Origin: Christensenella sp. UBA3700
GTDB lineage: Bacteria; Bacillota; Clostridia; Christensenellales; UBA3700
Assembly (NCBI GenBank): GCA_002372775.1
Contig: DFIJ01000141.1
Coordinates: forward strand, 1 to 28,979
Reading direction: 5' to 3'
DNA: 28,979 nucleotides
Shown: piece after piece, positions 19,401 through 25,723 of the stretch
How the letters are laid out: each line of letters begins with the position of its first letter
How positions within the stretch are numbered: the stretch's first letter is position 1
Position numbers and translations under genes: made by a program
Notes under the pieces: generated by a model
Databases searched by the model: none
Seen by the model: only the letters and a program-made list of their open reading frames with translations
Told to the model about the DNA's origin: nothing

Positions 19401-22320
19401 TATCAATGGTCCATATAATGTTGAAGTTAGATTAAGAGGATATGGTGCTACTAACTATATCATTCCTACAACAGGAACTGGTGCAGAAGACTTCCATAAG
19501 TTAATTACTGAAAATGGTAAAACTGTTGGATTCTATAGAACTGTTATTATTGGTAGCCCAGTAGTTAAATTAGTTAGAGTTACTACAAGCAACGTTACTG
19601 GTGCTAGTAGAAATACTGATGATGATAACTATTATACAGAGTATGAAAATATCGTAGATAAGACACCAGCTGTTATTTATGGAGCTGATATTGAGAGTGC
19701 AGAAAACGTTTCTACATATCTTGAAACTTCTTCATATAAAGGATATAACTCATTGATTGGTATCTGTGCTCTTCAAGGTATTGTTTCTTATGATAGCCAA
19801 TTTAGCGAAAATGTATTCTCTCAAATTGAAAGTACTCAATATTTCTATAAGGCAAAGCTTGAAGATGGCGTATATAAGAAAGATGATGCTTCTGCAGAGC
19901 CTACAATAAACATGGTAGGTAGCACAGGATTCTATATCGTTAAGATTACATTCGATTCATTATATTATCCAAGTTATAATCAAGCTACATTCTATGTAGT
20001 ATTTGAAGTAACAAAGGTTGCATTACAAATTAAAGTGGACACAGATGTCGATGGCGCAGAATACACATATTCTTCAAACGACTATGTAAACACTATTAAT
20101 GATATGAAACTTGCAGAAATCGATGGCGTTAACGCTGGCGAATTCAGTAAGAGTGAAAGAAGAAAGGTTGTTATTACATACAAGTATCTATTAAATGGCG
20201 TTGAAGTTGACAACATGATTAATGCTGGTAATTACACAGTTGTTATTACAAGTAACATTAATAAGGACAACTACTCATTCTCTGGCAATTATGTTGACAT
20301 CGGAACTGGATCTAATGGAATTAAGACAATGGAATATGAGGGCGAGCAAGTTCCTTATGTTAACGTAGTTGTTAAGCCATTAGAGATTACAGTAACAACA
20401 ATAAATGATACTGAAAATAATAAGATTAATACAAAAGTATATTCTACAGAATTTACTTCAGATGATGTAAATTACACAACTGAAGGAACATTCGTAGAAG
20501 GTGAAGAGAACGATGTTGCATTTACTTGCGATGGATTCGTAGCAAATGCAAATGTTGGCGAGTATTCAATAGTAGCAGTAAGCACAAGCGGAAATTATGT
20601 TTATACAATGGCTCAAGAATCAGTTAAATTAACTGTAACTCCATTGGATATCGTATTCGAAATAAGTGATAGCGAAGGTAACGAATTATCTAAGCCTTAC
20701 GGAGATAGTTATGTTATAGATGCTGCTAATGTAAAAGTTAAGGAAGGATATGCTAGATTCGTTGATGAATTAGTAGAAGATGATGTTTATGTTGAAGTAG
20801 ATAGCTTAGGATTTGCAGATAATGCAGACGTATTAGCAGAAGGTTATGCTTATACATTTACTGTTATGGGTGCAGATAAAGATAACTATAATGTTTCTCT
20901 TTCTGAAGAATGTGTATTCACAGTAAATCCTAGAGTATTAACATTAGATTCTATATCAGCCGCTGCAGATTGTGTTTACGATAATACAAATAAAGCTCCA
21001 CAAGTAACTTTTGCTAATATCGCATTAGCTCAAGAACTTACTGCAAATATTAAGTATTTTGTAAAGAATTCTAATAATACATATGTTGAAACTGAAGAAG
21101 CTGTAAATGCTGGCGATTATGCAATCTTAGTTCTTGGCGTTGATGATGGTAATTATTCATATGAACCAACACAAAACGCATATGATTTAGAATTCACAGT
21201 TGCAAAGAGAGCGGTTTCTGTTGTAGTAAGCAACTTCACAATGGGATATGGTGATACTAAACTTCTAGTTGAAAATGCAGATACTACAAACGGATTCGTA
21301 TATTCTGTAGGTTCAGCAGAATTTGTAGAAGATGACTTAATCACATTAGATTTCGTTGCATCACAAACAATTATGGAATCTCCTATTAGTTCAGAACCAT
21401 ACGAAAAGGTTGTAGGAATGGTTATTTCTGGTGAGCATGCTGCAAACTATGAATTAACAGTTGCTGCAGAAGATTTCGGTAACTTAACAATTATTGGAAA
21501 GGATTTAGCTGAAATTACTCTAAAGAATGCTACATTAGTATTCACAGGAGAAGAATTAGAAGTTGAATTAGACACAACTGCATCTTCTGACGAGTGGACA
21601 ATGGAAATCTTCTCAGATGAAGAAAGAACAATTGCTGTAGATAGCGTAAAGAACGTTGGTACATATTACATTACAGTTACAGCTGCAGAAAACAGTGAAG
21701 TATTTACTGGTTCAAATAATACTTTAGTATTAACAGTTGTTAAGGGTGACTTTGATACATCCAAGTTAACAAAGCAAGCATTAACAGTTCATTACAATAA
21801 AGTAATAATCGGTGGTATTTTCGAAGGCGTTTCTATTATGGCTGGTAAGTCAAGAGACAACTTAAAAGAAGGTTATGTTGTAGATGGATTAACAGGATCA
21901 AGCAAGTATACAATCTATGTTCAAATCGTAGATGATGACAACTATAATGATTCTGAAATTATGTCAATCTCTATTACAACAACATATGATCCAGCTAAGA
22001 TTAATCAGGCTTTATCTACACTTGGAAATAAGTTTGGATTTAGCGGTATTGCAACTTATAGATCAATCTTAAGCGATTGTGAAAAGGTAATGGAAGAAGA
22101 TAAAGAATTAATCAACACAAGCGCATTAAATGCTGCAACTGCAAGATACAATACTTTAGTTAATTCTTCTAAGAGTGTAGTTTCTACAGCTCAAGGCGTT
22201 GCTGCTAAGACTGCAAAGGTAGGATATGAAGTAGCAGCTGCTGCAGTTCCATCTGTTGGAATATTAGTAGCAGGTGCTATGATGTGCCTAAAGAAAAGAA
22301 ACAAAAAGGAAGACCAATAG
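16450..22320 (+). CDS. Membrane-anchored giant surface protein, paralogue of the preceding gene
   Basis: The product is 1,956 residues. AAAGGAGG at 16433-16440 lies 9 nt before the ATG. Residues 1-30 form a signal peptide (LNKKQ, hydrophobic core, ending TIAA before QD). Residues about 94-404 are a GLUG-like beta-helix that matches the preceding protein in order: LTADITY, LDGCGHTITL, STLKNINFVF, TSVDNCSLTL, ACVGGFTGVL, VFVGGMAGVL. A Tyr-rich module follows at 814-852. Residues about 1195-1774 are serial MBG/YDG-like domains (NAGNYTVVI, NVGEYSIVA, NAGDYAILV, NVGTYYITV closing strands; KPYGDSY and MGYGDTK opening strands). A helical stretch around 1845-1920 precedes a C-terminal membrane segment (about 1928-1947) and the tail KKRNKKEDQ. 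There is no LPXTG. It is likely an exported, membrane-tethered adhesin-like protein co-translated with its neighbours. MBG/YDG and GLUG assignments are pattern recognition, not a profile search. Confidence 0.85.
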   Translation: MIRLNKKQIITISIVIAVIFASVLAITIAAQDNKLEMSSDLTVSQVSDVTAGQNGVVADGYTTSYTSGTAISSEQDLINFLSDVDGDNVTAANEKYGYLTADITYSGGVTDKAFKYAHLDGCGHTITLTSETTGSMPFMGKDRVESFITHMSSYYTPFGYYKNGSGIYATGFMGAVAYQSTLKNINFVFSGHFEYDAGQQGELARPVSAGVIFGYMYGTSVDNCSLTLNNGSYFYYYQSTSGIDNDRDAQGTACVGGFTGVLDNYNLTGTSSINSVISNSSINLLGNSYIRGGSHGRKSTFSQRVGSPRVFVGGMAGVLCNSAKIYNAYASGSGTIIAKCDGPTYQNDRDRAGLGGIIVGSNATNFYYLYSVGEQKDVVTNGTIDGVICAWTGTVQFHIGERFVKTSNSGYGRLFSNIGAEGEYEYAGAINGYGVQSALKNIYYSYSRAELATLSGVNDTSLVYAMPTEGYNANASYMSRYIYDQSVQGDDKYVAQNSARTAIDDDSFNFVWANNTEQADVKVYADSKKLDSYSSDTGLFVWNFDLTASSSDVKNLCSTATSAQQAVDSYSQYVSTVVIPRTTLSLSATLKVRFGYAAYYQLDSNGSYDKLLSSRIYDGTTGISVTPTINLYSYNPNVAGNKSVLKYLDSSSYVSAVSGQTVLTRSDIWTVNEGNATAITSLIPKALSDIKNYGYYYIFVAKQSLNENYAFLDDDSSIVSYASDVTTNLNKLRTASPYYYYRIDKRIIEGEWSTIHNNMDNVDYTAPQNFVYCGQNIAFSYVYKSGIQTGDSAISIGMTYYNATYTPVPANSIVDNVDYYAMRTSQSGNYYEKIGQRGEFTVDSEATYYTLNIGAVTQSIQNAGNYIVEIADSVNPNYTLLSSSFTTLQFPVSVYKREIEVEYNINLTNTGEEQQVSYVVVNKVSDVADYTTDITKPLNNYIRFDSLDNETTVNNANIIIYNMCDASSLTITYTPGTSSNEVDYINGPYNVEVRLRGYGATNYIIPTTGTGAEDFHKLITENGKTVGFYRTVIIGSPVVKLVRVTTSNVTGASRNTDDDNYYTEYENIVDKTPAVIYGADIESAENVSTYLETSSYKGYNSLIGICALQGIVSYDSQFSENVFSQIESTQYFYKAKLEDGVYKKDDASAEPTINMVGSTGFYIVKITFDSLYYPSYNQATFYVVFEVTKVALQIKVDTDVDGAEYTYSSNDYVNTINDMKLAEIDGVNAGEFSKSERRKVVITYKYLLNGVEVDNMINAGNYTVVITSNINKDNYSFSGNYVDIGTGSNGIKTMEYEGEQVPYVNVVVKPLEITVTTINDTENNKINTKVYSTEFTSDDVNYTTEGTFVEGEENDVAFTCDGFVANANVGEYSIVAVSTSGNYVYTMAQESVKLTVTPLDIVFEISDSEGNELSKPYGDSYVIDAANVKVKEGYARFVDELVEDDVYVEVDSLGFADNADVLAEGYAYTFTVMGADKDNYNVSLSEECVFTVNPRVLTLDSISAAADCVYDNTNKAPQVTFANIALAQELTANIKYFVKNSNNTYVETEEAVNAGDYAILVLGVDDGNYSYEPTQNAYDLEFTVAKRAVSVVVSNFTMGYGDTKLLVENADTTNGFVYSVGSAEFVEDDLITLDFVASQTIMESPISSEPYEKVVGMVISGEHAANYELTVAAEDFGNLTIIGKDLAEITLKNATLVFTGEELEVELDTTASSDEWTMEIFSDEERTIAVDSVKNVGTYYITVTAAENSEVFTGSNNTLVLTVVKGDFDTSKLTKQALTVHYNKVIIGGIFEGVSIMAGKSRDNLKEGYVVDGLTGSSKYTIYVQIVDDDNYNDSEIMSISITTTYDPAKINQALSTLGNKFGFSGIATYRSILSDCEKVMEEDKELINTSALNAATARYNTLVNSSKSVVSTAQGVAAKTAKVGYEVAAAAVPSVGILVAGAMMCLKKRNKKEDQ
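18889..19005 (+). repeat. Tyr-rich module in the third surface protein (copy 2)
   Basis: This codes for residues 814-852 of the host protein, beginning VDNVDYYAM, with GNYYEKIGQ in the middle and EFTVDSEATYYTLN at the end. It matches the order of the segment at 2996-3103 in the giant protein although the surrounding domains differ. That suggests a small module inserted into unrelated contexts. Confidence 0.5.
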
Positions 22321-22332
22321 GAGGATAAGAAA

Positions 22333-22863
22333 ATGAGAAAGACAAATTTATTAATTGTTTTATTAGTAGTATCAGTTATCGCTCTTGTTGGAGTGTTGAC
22401 AGCTTGTAAAGATACAGAGATTAAACCAGACAATCAAATCGTTGAAAAAGACTTTTTAGATAGCGCAAAAGCTGTATCAAAGAGTGAATTAAATATTACT
22501 GTAACTCAAGGTGATGATCTAGTTTATGAATTAGATACAGCAAACAATATAGATAACGATGTGCATAGCCTTGGATACAGTAAAGCAAATTATAGCGGAA
22601 CAGCAACAGGACTTTCTTATTCAGCTTCAGATTTCAAGAATGGCGATATTAGCAAACAAGCAACTATAAGCACATATACATATACTGCTGAAATCGCTAA
22701 TCCTAATGAATTTTTGAATATAACTGATGGAACTGCATCAAACGCTACAATTATAATCATTATTTCATCTAATAGAGATTTACGTAGCGTTCAAATCAGC
22801 TATACTCATACGGTATCAGAAGTTGAGTATAAGGTTTCAATTATACTTACTCCAGTTGAGTAG
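22333..22863 (+). CDS. Small surface lipoprotein, last gene of the surface operon
   Basis: The product is 176 residues. AGGAGG at 22319-22324 is 8 nt before the ATG and overlaps the stop of the preceding gene. The N-terminus has basic RK, a long hydrophobic core and the lipobox LTAC with Cys25, so signal peptidase II processing and lipid anchoring are expected. The mature part of about 150 residues is polar, rich in Thr, Ser, Asn and Ile, with alternating strands (TIIIIISSNRDL, VQISYTH, KVSIILTPVE) suggesting one beta-sandwich domain. I do not recognise the family. Its place 12 bp after two membrane-tethered giants and before a strong terminator suggests an accessory of the same surface complex, for example an anchoring or assembly partner. 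That role is inference from position only. Confidence 0.85.
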   Translation: MRKTNLLIVLLVVSVIALVGVLTACKDTEIKPDNQIVEKDFLDSAKAVSKSELNITVTQGDDLVYELDTANNIDNDVHSLGYSKANYSGTATGLSYSASDFKNGDISKQATISTYTYTAEIANPNEFLNITDGTASNATIIIIISSNRDLRSVQISYTHTVSEVEYKVSIILTPVE

Positions 22864-22877
22864 TTAGATTAATCTAA
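22864..22877 (+). other. 14-bp perfect palindrome after the lipoprotein stop
   Basis: TTAGATTAATCTAA equals its own reverse complement and begins immediately after the TAG. It lies 7 bp before the terminator stem. It could be a protein-binding site or chance in AT-rich DNA; nothing else nearby decides this. Confidence 0.35.
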
Positions 22878-22884
22878 AAATAAT

Positions 22885-22916
22885 AAAAGGAGTTTGGTGC
22901 AAGCCAAGCTCCTTTT
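22885..22916 (+). terminator. Rho-independent terminator of the surface operon
   Basis: The arm at 22885-22897 (AAAAGGAGTTTGG) pairs with 22904-22916 (CCAAGCTCCTTTT). This gives 13 pairs including one G-T pair, with a 6-nt loop TGCAAG. The 3' arm ends in TTTT; the T-run is short because it is within the stem, but the 5' A-run matches it. It sits 21 nt after the lipoprotein stop and closes the four-gene operon. Confidence 0.85.
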
Positions 22917-22920
22917 GTCG

Positions 22921-22926
22921 TATAAT
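22921..22926 (+). promoter_or_regulatory. -10 box for a possibly leaderless flavoprotein gene
   Basis: A perfect TATAAT ends 6 nt before the ATG at 22933, which places the expected transcription start at or within a base or two of the ATG. No Shine-Dalgarno lies in the 16 nt after the terminator stem. No good -35 is visible at 16-18 bp spacing, because that position falls in the loop and 3' arm of the terminator. There is also no TGn extension. Confidence 0.5.
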
Positions 22927-22932
22927 ATACGT

Positions 22933-24078
22933 ATGAAAAAATATGATGTAATTGTAATCGGCGGTGGACTTGCAGGAATTATTGCTTCTTTGGAATTAAA
23001 GAAAAGAGGTGTTAATTGTGCACTTATCGAAGCAAAGGATAGAATAGGTAAAAAGATATTAGCTTCAGGTAATGGAAAATGTAATATCTTAAATTCAAAC
23101 TTATCGTCAGATAAATACAACTCCAATTTTGTAGATTATGTCATAGATAAATATAATTACAATTATCTACATAATTATTACTCTAATATGGGAATTGTCC
23201 TTAAGGAAGATCAAGAGGGAAGAGTATATCCATATTCCGAAAGTGCAACTACCATTTTAAGTGTATTATTATCTCAATTAGAAAAATATAATGTAGATAT
23301 CATTCTTAACTCAAAAGTTCTATCTATATCTAAAAAAGATTGTTTTGTTATAAAAATGGAGAATGAGAGTATACTTGGAGACAAAATTATCATGGCTAGT
23401 GGCTCTAATGCTTCGTTTGGGTTTAATTCTCACTCGATTTTAGGCGATTTTGGCCATAAAGTAACAAAACTTAAGCAAACTCTAGTTCCTTTAAAAACAA
23501 ACGCATTTATTGGTGCAAATGGCGTTAGGGCAAAAACAAATCTTTCTTTATATATAGAAGGCAAGAATGTTTTTAGCGAAAATGGAGAGCTTTTATTTAA
23601 AGATGGTTCTATAAGTGGTATTTTAGCATTTAAAGCCTCAAGCTTCATAGCAAGAGAGATGGTTAAGAATAACTGCGATAAGGTAAATGCTGAGGCTGTT
23701 ATAGATTTTATGCCAGAGTATTCAAAAGAAGAAGTAAAAGAAATTTTAGATAAGTCGCCTTTAGATAATCCATTGATTGGTGTATTACATAAAGCAATAG
23801 CTTTAAATGTAGAAAAGAAGGGCGATATTGTAGATAGTATTAAAGAATATAGATGTAAGATTGATGGACTTACAAATTTAGATAGTGCACAAGTGACATC
23901 AGGTGGACTTTCTACATCGCAATTTGATAATAAAACATTTGAATCTAAACTTCAAAAAGGACTATATGCAATAGGGGAAGTTTTAGATGTTGATGGTGAA
24001 TGCGGTGGATACAATCTATCTTTCGCTTTAATGTCAGCACTTGCTTGTGTGGATGGAATATATGCTAATAAAGGTTAA
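22933..24078 (+). CDS. HI0933/YhiN-type flavoprotein (NAD(P)/FAD-dependent oxidoreductase, COG2081)
   Basis: The product is 381 residues, close to the usual 390-420 of the family. The N-terminal Rossmann motif GGGLAG is at 10-15, with Glu33 ending the second beta strand, where FAD ribose is normally bound. The family signature ASGNGKCNILN is at 44-54 (usually SGGGRCNVTN; here Asn and Lys replace Gly and Arg). The C-terminal signature GEVLDVDGECGGYN is also intact. It is a cytosolic protein with no signal or membrane segment. The family binds FAD, but I know of no settled substrate for this branch. I chose ATG 22933 because it leaves three residues before the first beta strand. In-frame TTG 22894 and GTG 22897 upstream would lie inside the terminator stem-loop. 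The stop TAA is followed in frame by TGA, and the gene overlaps the next by 17 bp, so the two are co-translated. Confidence 0.9.
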   Translation: MKKYDVIVIGGGLAGIIASLELKKRGVNCALIEAKDRIGKKILASGNGKCNILNSNLSSDKYNSNFVDYVIDKYNYNYLHNYYSNMGIVLKEDQEGRVYPYSESATTILSVLLSQLEKYNVDIILNSKVLSISKKDCFVIKMENESILGDKIIMASGSNASFGFNSHSILGDFGHKVTKLKQTLVPLKTNAFIGANGVRAKTNLSLYIEGKNVFSENGELLFKDGSISGILAFKASSFIAREMVKNNCDKVNAEAVIDFMPEYSKEEVKEILDKSPLDNPLIGVLHKAIALNVEKKGDIVDSIKEYRCKIDGLTNLDSAQVTSGGLSTSQFDNKTFESKLQKGLYAIGEVLDVDGECGGYNLSFALMSALACVDGIYANKG

Positions 24079-25648
24079 TGATATAAAACTTCCAATAGTG
24101 CATTCTAAACTTGATTTTGAGAGAGTGTTATCTAATACTCTTAGAATTAAACCAAGTTCTATTTTAAGATATAAGATTCTAAAAGAATCTTTGGATTCAA
24201 GACAAAAAGATATTAAGTATGTGTATTCCCTTGCTGTTGAAGTATCAGATAATGAGAAATTCTTAAAGAATAATTCTAAGTATCCAAAATATGTTGAACA
24301 AGATAATACGATAAATGCTTTTTTAAAGGACTATAACAAAAAAGCAATATCTTATAGACCAATTATTGTTGGATCCGGACCAGCCGGTATGTTTGCTGCT
24401 TTAACGCTAGCAAAGATGGGATTAAAGCCTATTGTAATTGAGAGAGGAAAGTGCGTTTCAAAAAGGCAAGAAAGTGTAAGAATATTTAATGAAAAAAGTA
24501 TATTAGATACAGAATCAAATATACAATTCGGCGAGGGTGGAGCAGGTACTTTTTCTGATGGAAAATTAAACACGGGAACTAATTCTCCGCTTATAAATAC
24601 AGTTCTAAACGAACTTCATCTTCATGGTGCACAAGAAGAAATACTATATGAGTCAAAGCCTCATATAGGTACTGACGTTTTAATTAACGTTGTTGGTAAT
24701 ATTAGAAAAGAAATTGAAAAGCTTGGTGGAGAATATTTATTTGATACTAAACTTGTAGATATTAAACAAGATTGCGGTCAACTTGTAGGCGTAGTTGTCG
24801 AGAAGAATGGCCAAAAAGAAGAGATTCCAACAAAAGCTTGTGTATTGGCTATTGGTCATAGCGCAAGAGATACATTTGAAATGCTTTCATCTAAAGTTTT
24901 AATGCAACAAAAAGCATTCTCAATTGGTGTAAGAGTAGAACACCTTCAAGAAGAAATTTCAAAATCTCAATATGGAGATAGCTACAAGTTACTAAAGCCA
25001 GCCGCATATAAACTTGCTTGTCATCTTCAATCAGGAAGAGGCTGCTATACATTCTGTATGTGCCCAGGCGGCTATGTTGTAGCTGCAACAAGTGAAGAAG
25101 AACAAGTTGTCACAAATGGAATGAGTTATTCAAAGCGTGATGGCATAAATGCTAATTCTGCTGTTCTTGTTGGTATTACTCCTGAAGACTTTGGTAGCAA
25201 AAAAGTTCTAGCCGGTGTTGAATTACAAAGAAAATATGAAAGACTTGCGTATAAGGCTTCTAATAGTTATAAAGCACCTTGTCAAAGATATGGAGATTTG
25301 AAGAACCATAAAATATCTACTGATTTTAAATCAGTAAAACCTACTTATCCGATTGGTGTTGTTGGAGCGGATTTACGTTCTTGCTTACCAAATTATGTTA
25401 CAGATTCTCTAATAGAGGCTATGCCTATATTTGATAAAAAGATAAAGGGTTTTGCTAATGAAGATGCTTTGTTTACCGGAATAGAAAGTAGATCATCATC
25501 TCCAGTTAGAATTATGCGTGATGATAATTACCAAAGTTCCATCAAGGGTTTAATGCCTTGTGGAGAAGGTGCAGGTTATGCTGGCGGTATAACATCTGCC
25601 GCTGTTGATGGAATAGAAACTGCATTACATCTTTTAAATATTTTATAA
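24062..25648 (+). CDS. FAD-dependent dehydrogenase of the COG2509 family
   Basis: The product is 528 residues, the usual size for the family. Residues 1-95 form the family's N-terminal region (MLIKVNDIKLPI, RIKPSSI, DSRQKDIKYVYS). The Rossmann motif GSGPAG is at 104-109, followed by Glu127 and Arg128. Strong signatures follow: QFGEGGAGTFSDGKL (155-169), GRGCYTFCMCPGGYV (325-339), SRSSSPVRI (476-484) and GEGAGYAGGI (501-510). It is cytosolic and FAD-binding; the physiological substrate is not known to me. Start: the ATG at 24062 gives the family-typical N-terminus and overlaps the previous gene by 17 bp. ATG 24053 and TTG 24041 are in-frame alternatives, and a weak GGATGGA lies just upstream. 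Overlap with another FAD protein suggests translational coupling and perhaps a shared redox pathway (inference). Confidence 0.92.
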   Translation: MLIKVNDIKLPIVHSKLDFERVLSNTLRIKPSSILRYKILKESLDSRQKDIKYVYSLAVEVSDNEKFLKNNSKYPKYVEQDNTINAFLKDYNKKAISYRPIIVGSGPAGMFAALTLAKMGLKPIVIERGKCVSKRQESVRIFNEKSILDTESNIQFGEGGAGTFSDGKLNTGTNSPLINTVLNELHLHGAQEEILYESKPHIGTDVLINVVGNIRKEIEKLGGEYLFDTKLVDIKQDCGQLVGVVVEKNGQKEEIPTKACVLAIGHSARDTFEMLSSKVLMQQKAFSIGVRVEHLQEEISKSQYGDSYKLLKPAAYKLACHLQSGRGCYTFCMCPGGYVVAATSEEEQVVTNGMSYSKRDGINANSAVLVGITPEDFGSKKVLAGVELQRKYERLAYKASNSYKAPCQRYGDLKNHKISTDFKSVKPTYPIGVVGADLRSCLPNYVTDSLIEAMPIFDKKIKGFANEDALFTGIESRSSSPVRIMRDDNYQSSIKGLMPCGEGAGYAGGITSAAVDGIETALHLLNIL

Positions 25649-25670
25649 TTATTTTAATATAATCGCGATA

Positions 25671-25700
25671 TTGTTATCTTGCGCGTACATGTGTTATAAT
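25671..25700 (+). promoter_or_regulatory. Sigma-A-type promoter with extended -10
   Basis: The -35 TTGTTA (25671-25676) and -10 TATAAT (25695-25700) are 18 bp apart, and the -10 carries a TGT extension (TGTTATAAT). Transcription should start near 25707, giving a leader of about 17 nt before the GH28-type gene. No hairpin terminator is visible between the previous stop (25648) and this promoter, so some read-through from the flavoprotein pair is possible. Confidence 0.7.
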
Positions 25701-25723
25701 GTGAGCATCGTATAGGTAGGAAA

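Noticed and set aside
25649..25723. Terminator or riboswitch between the COG2509 gene and the GH28-type gene
   Set aside because: The 75 bp are AT-rich with only tiny palindromes (TCGCGA, ACATGT) and no stable hairpin followed by a T-run. A promoter explains the segment.
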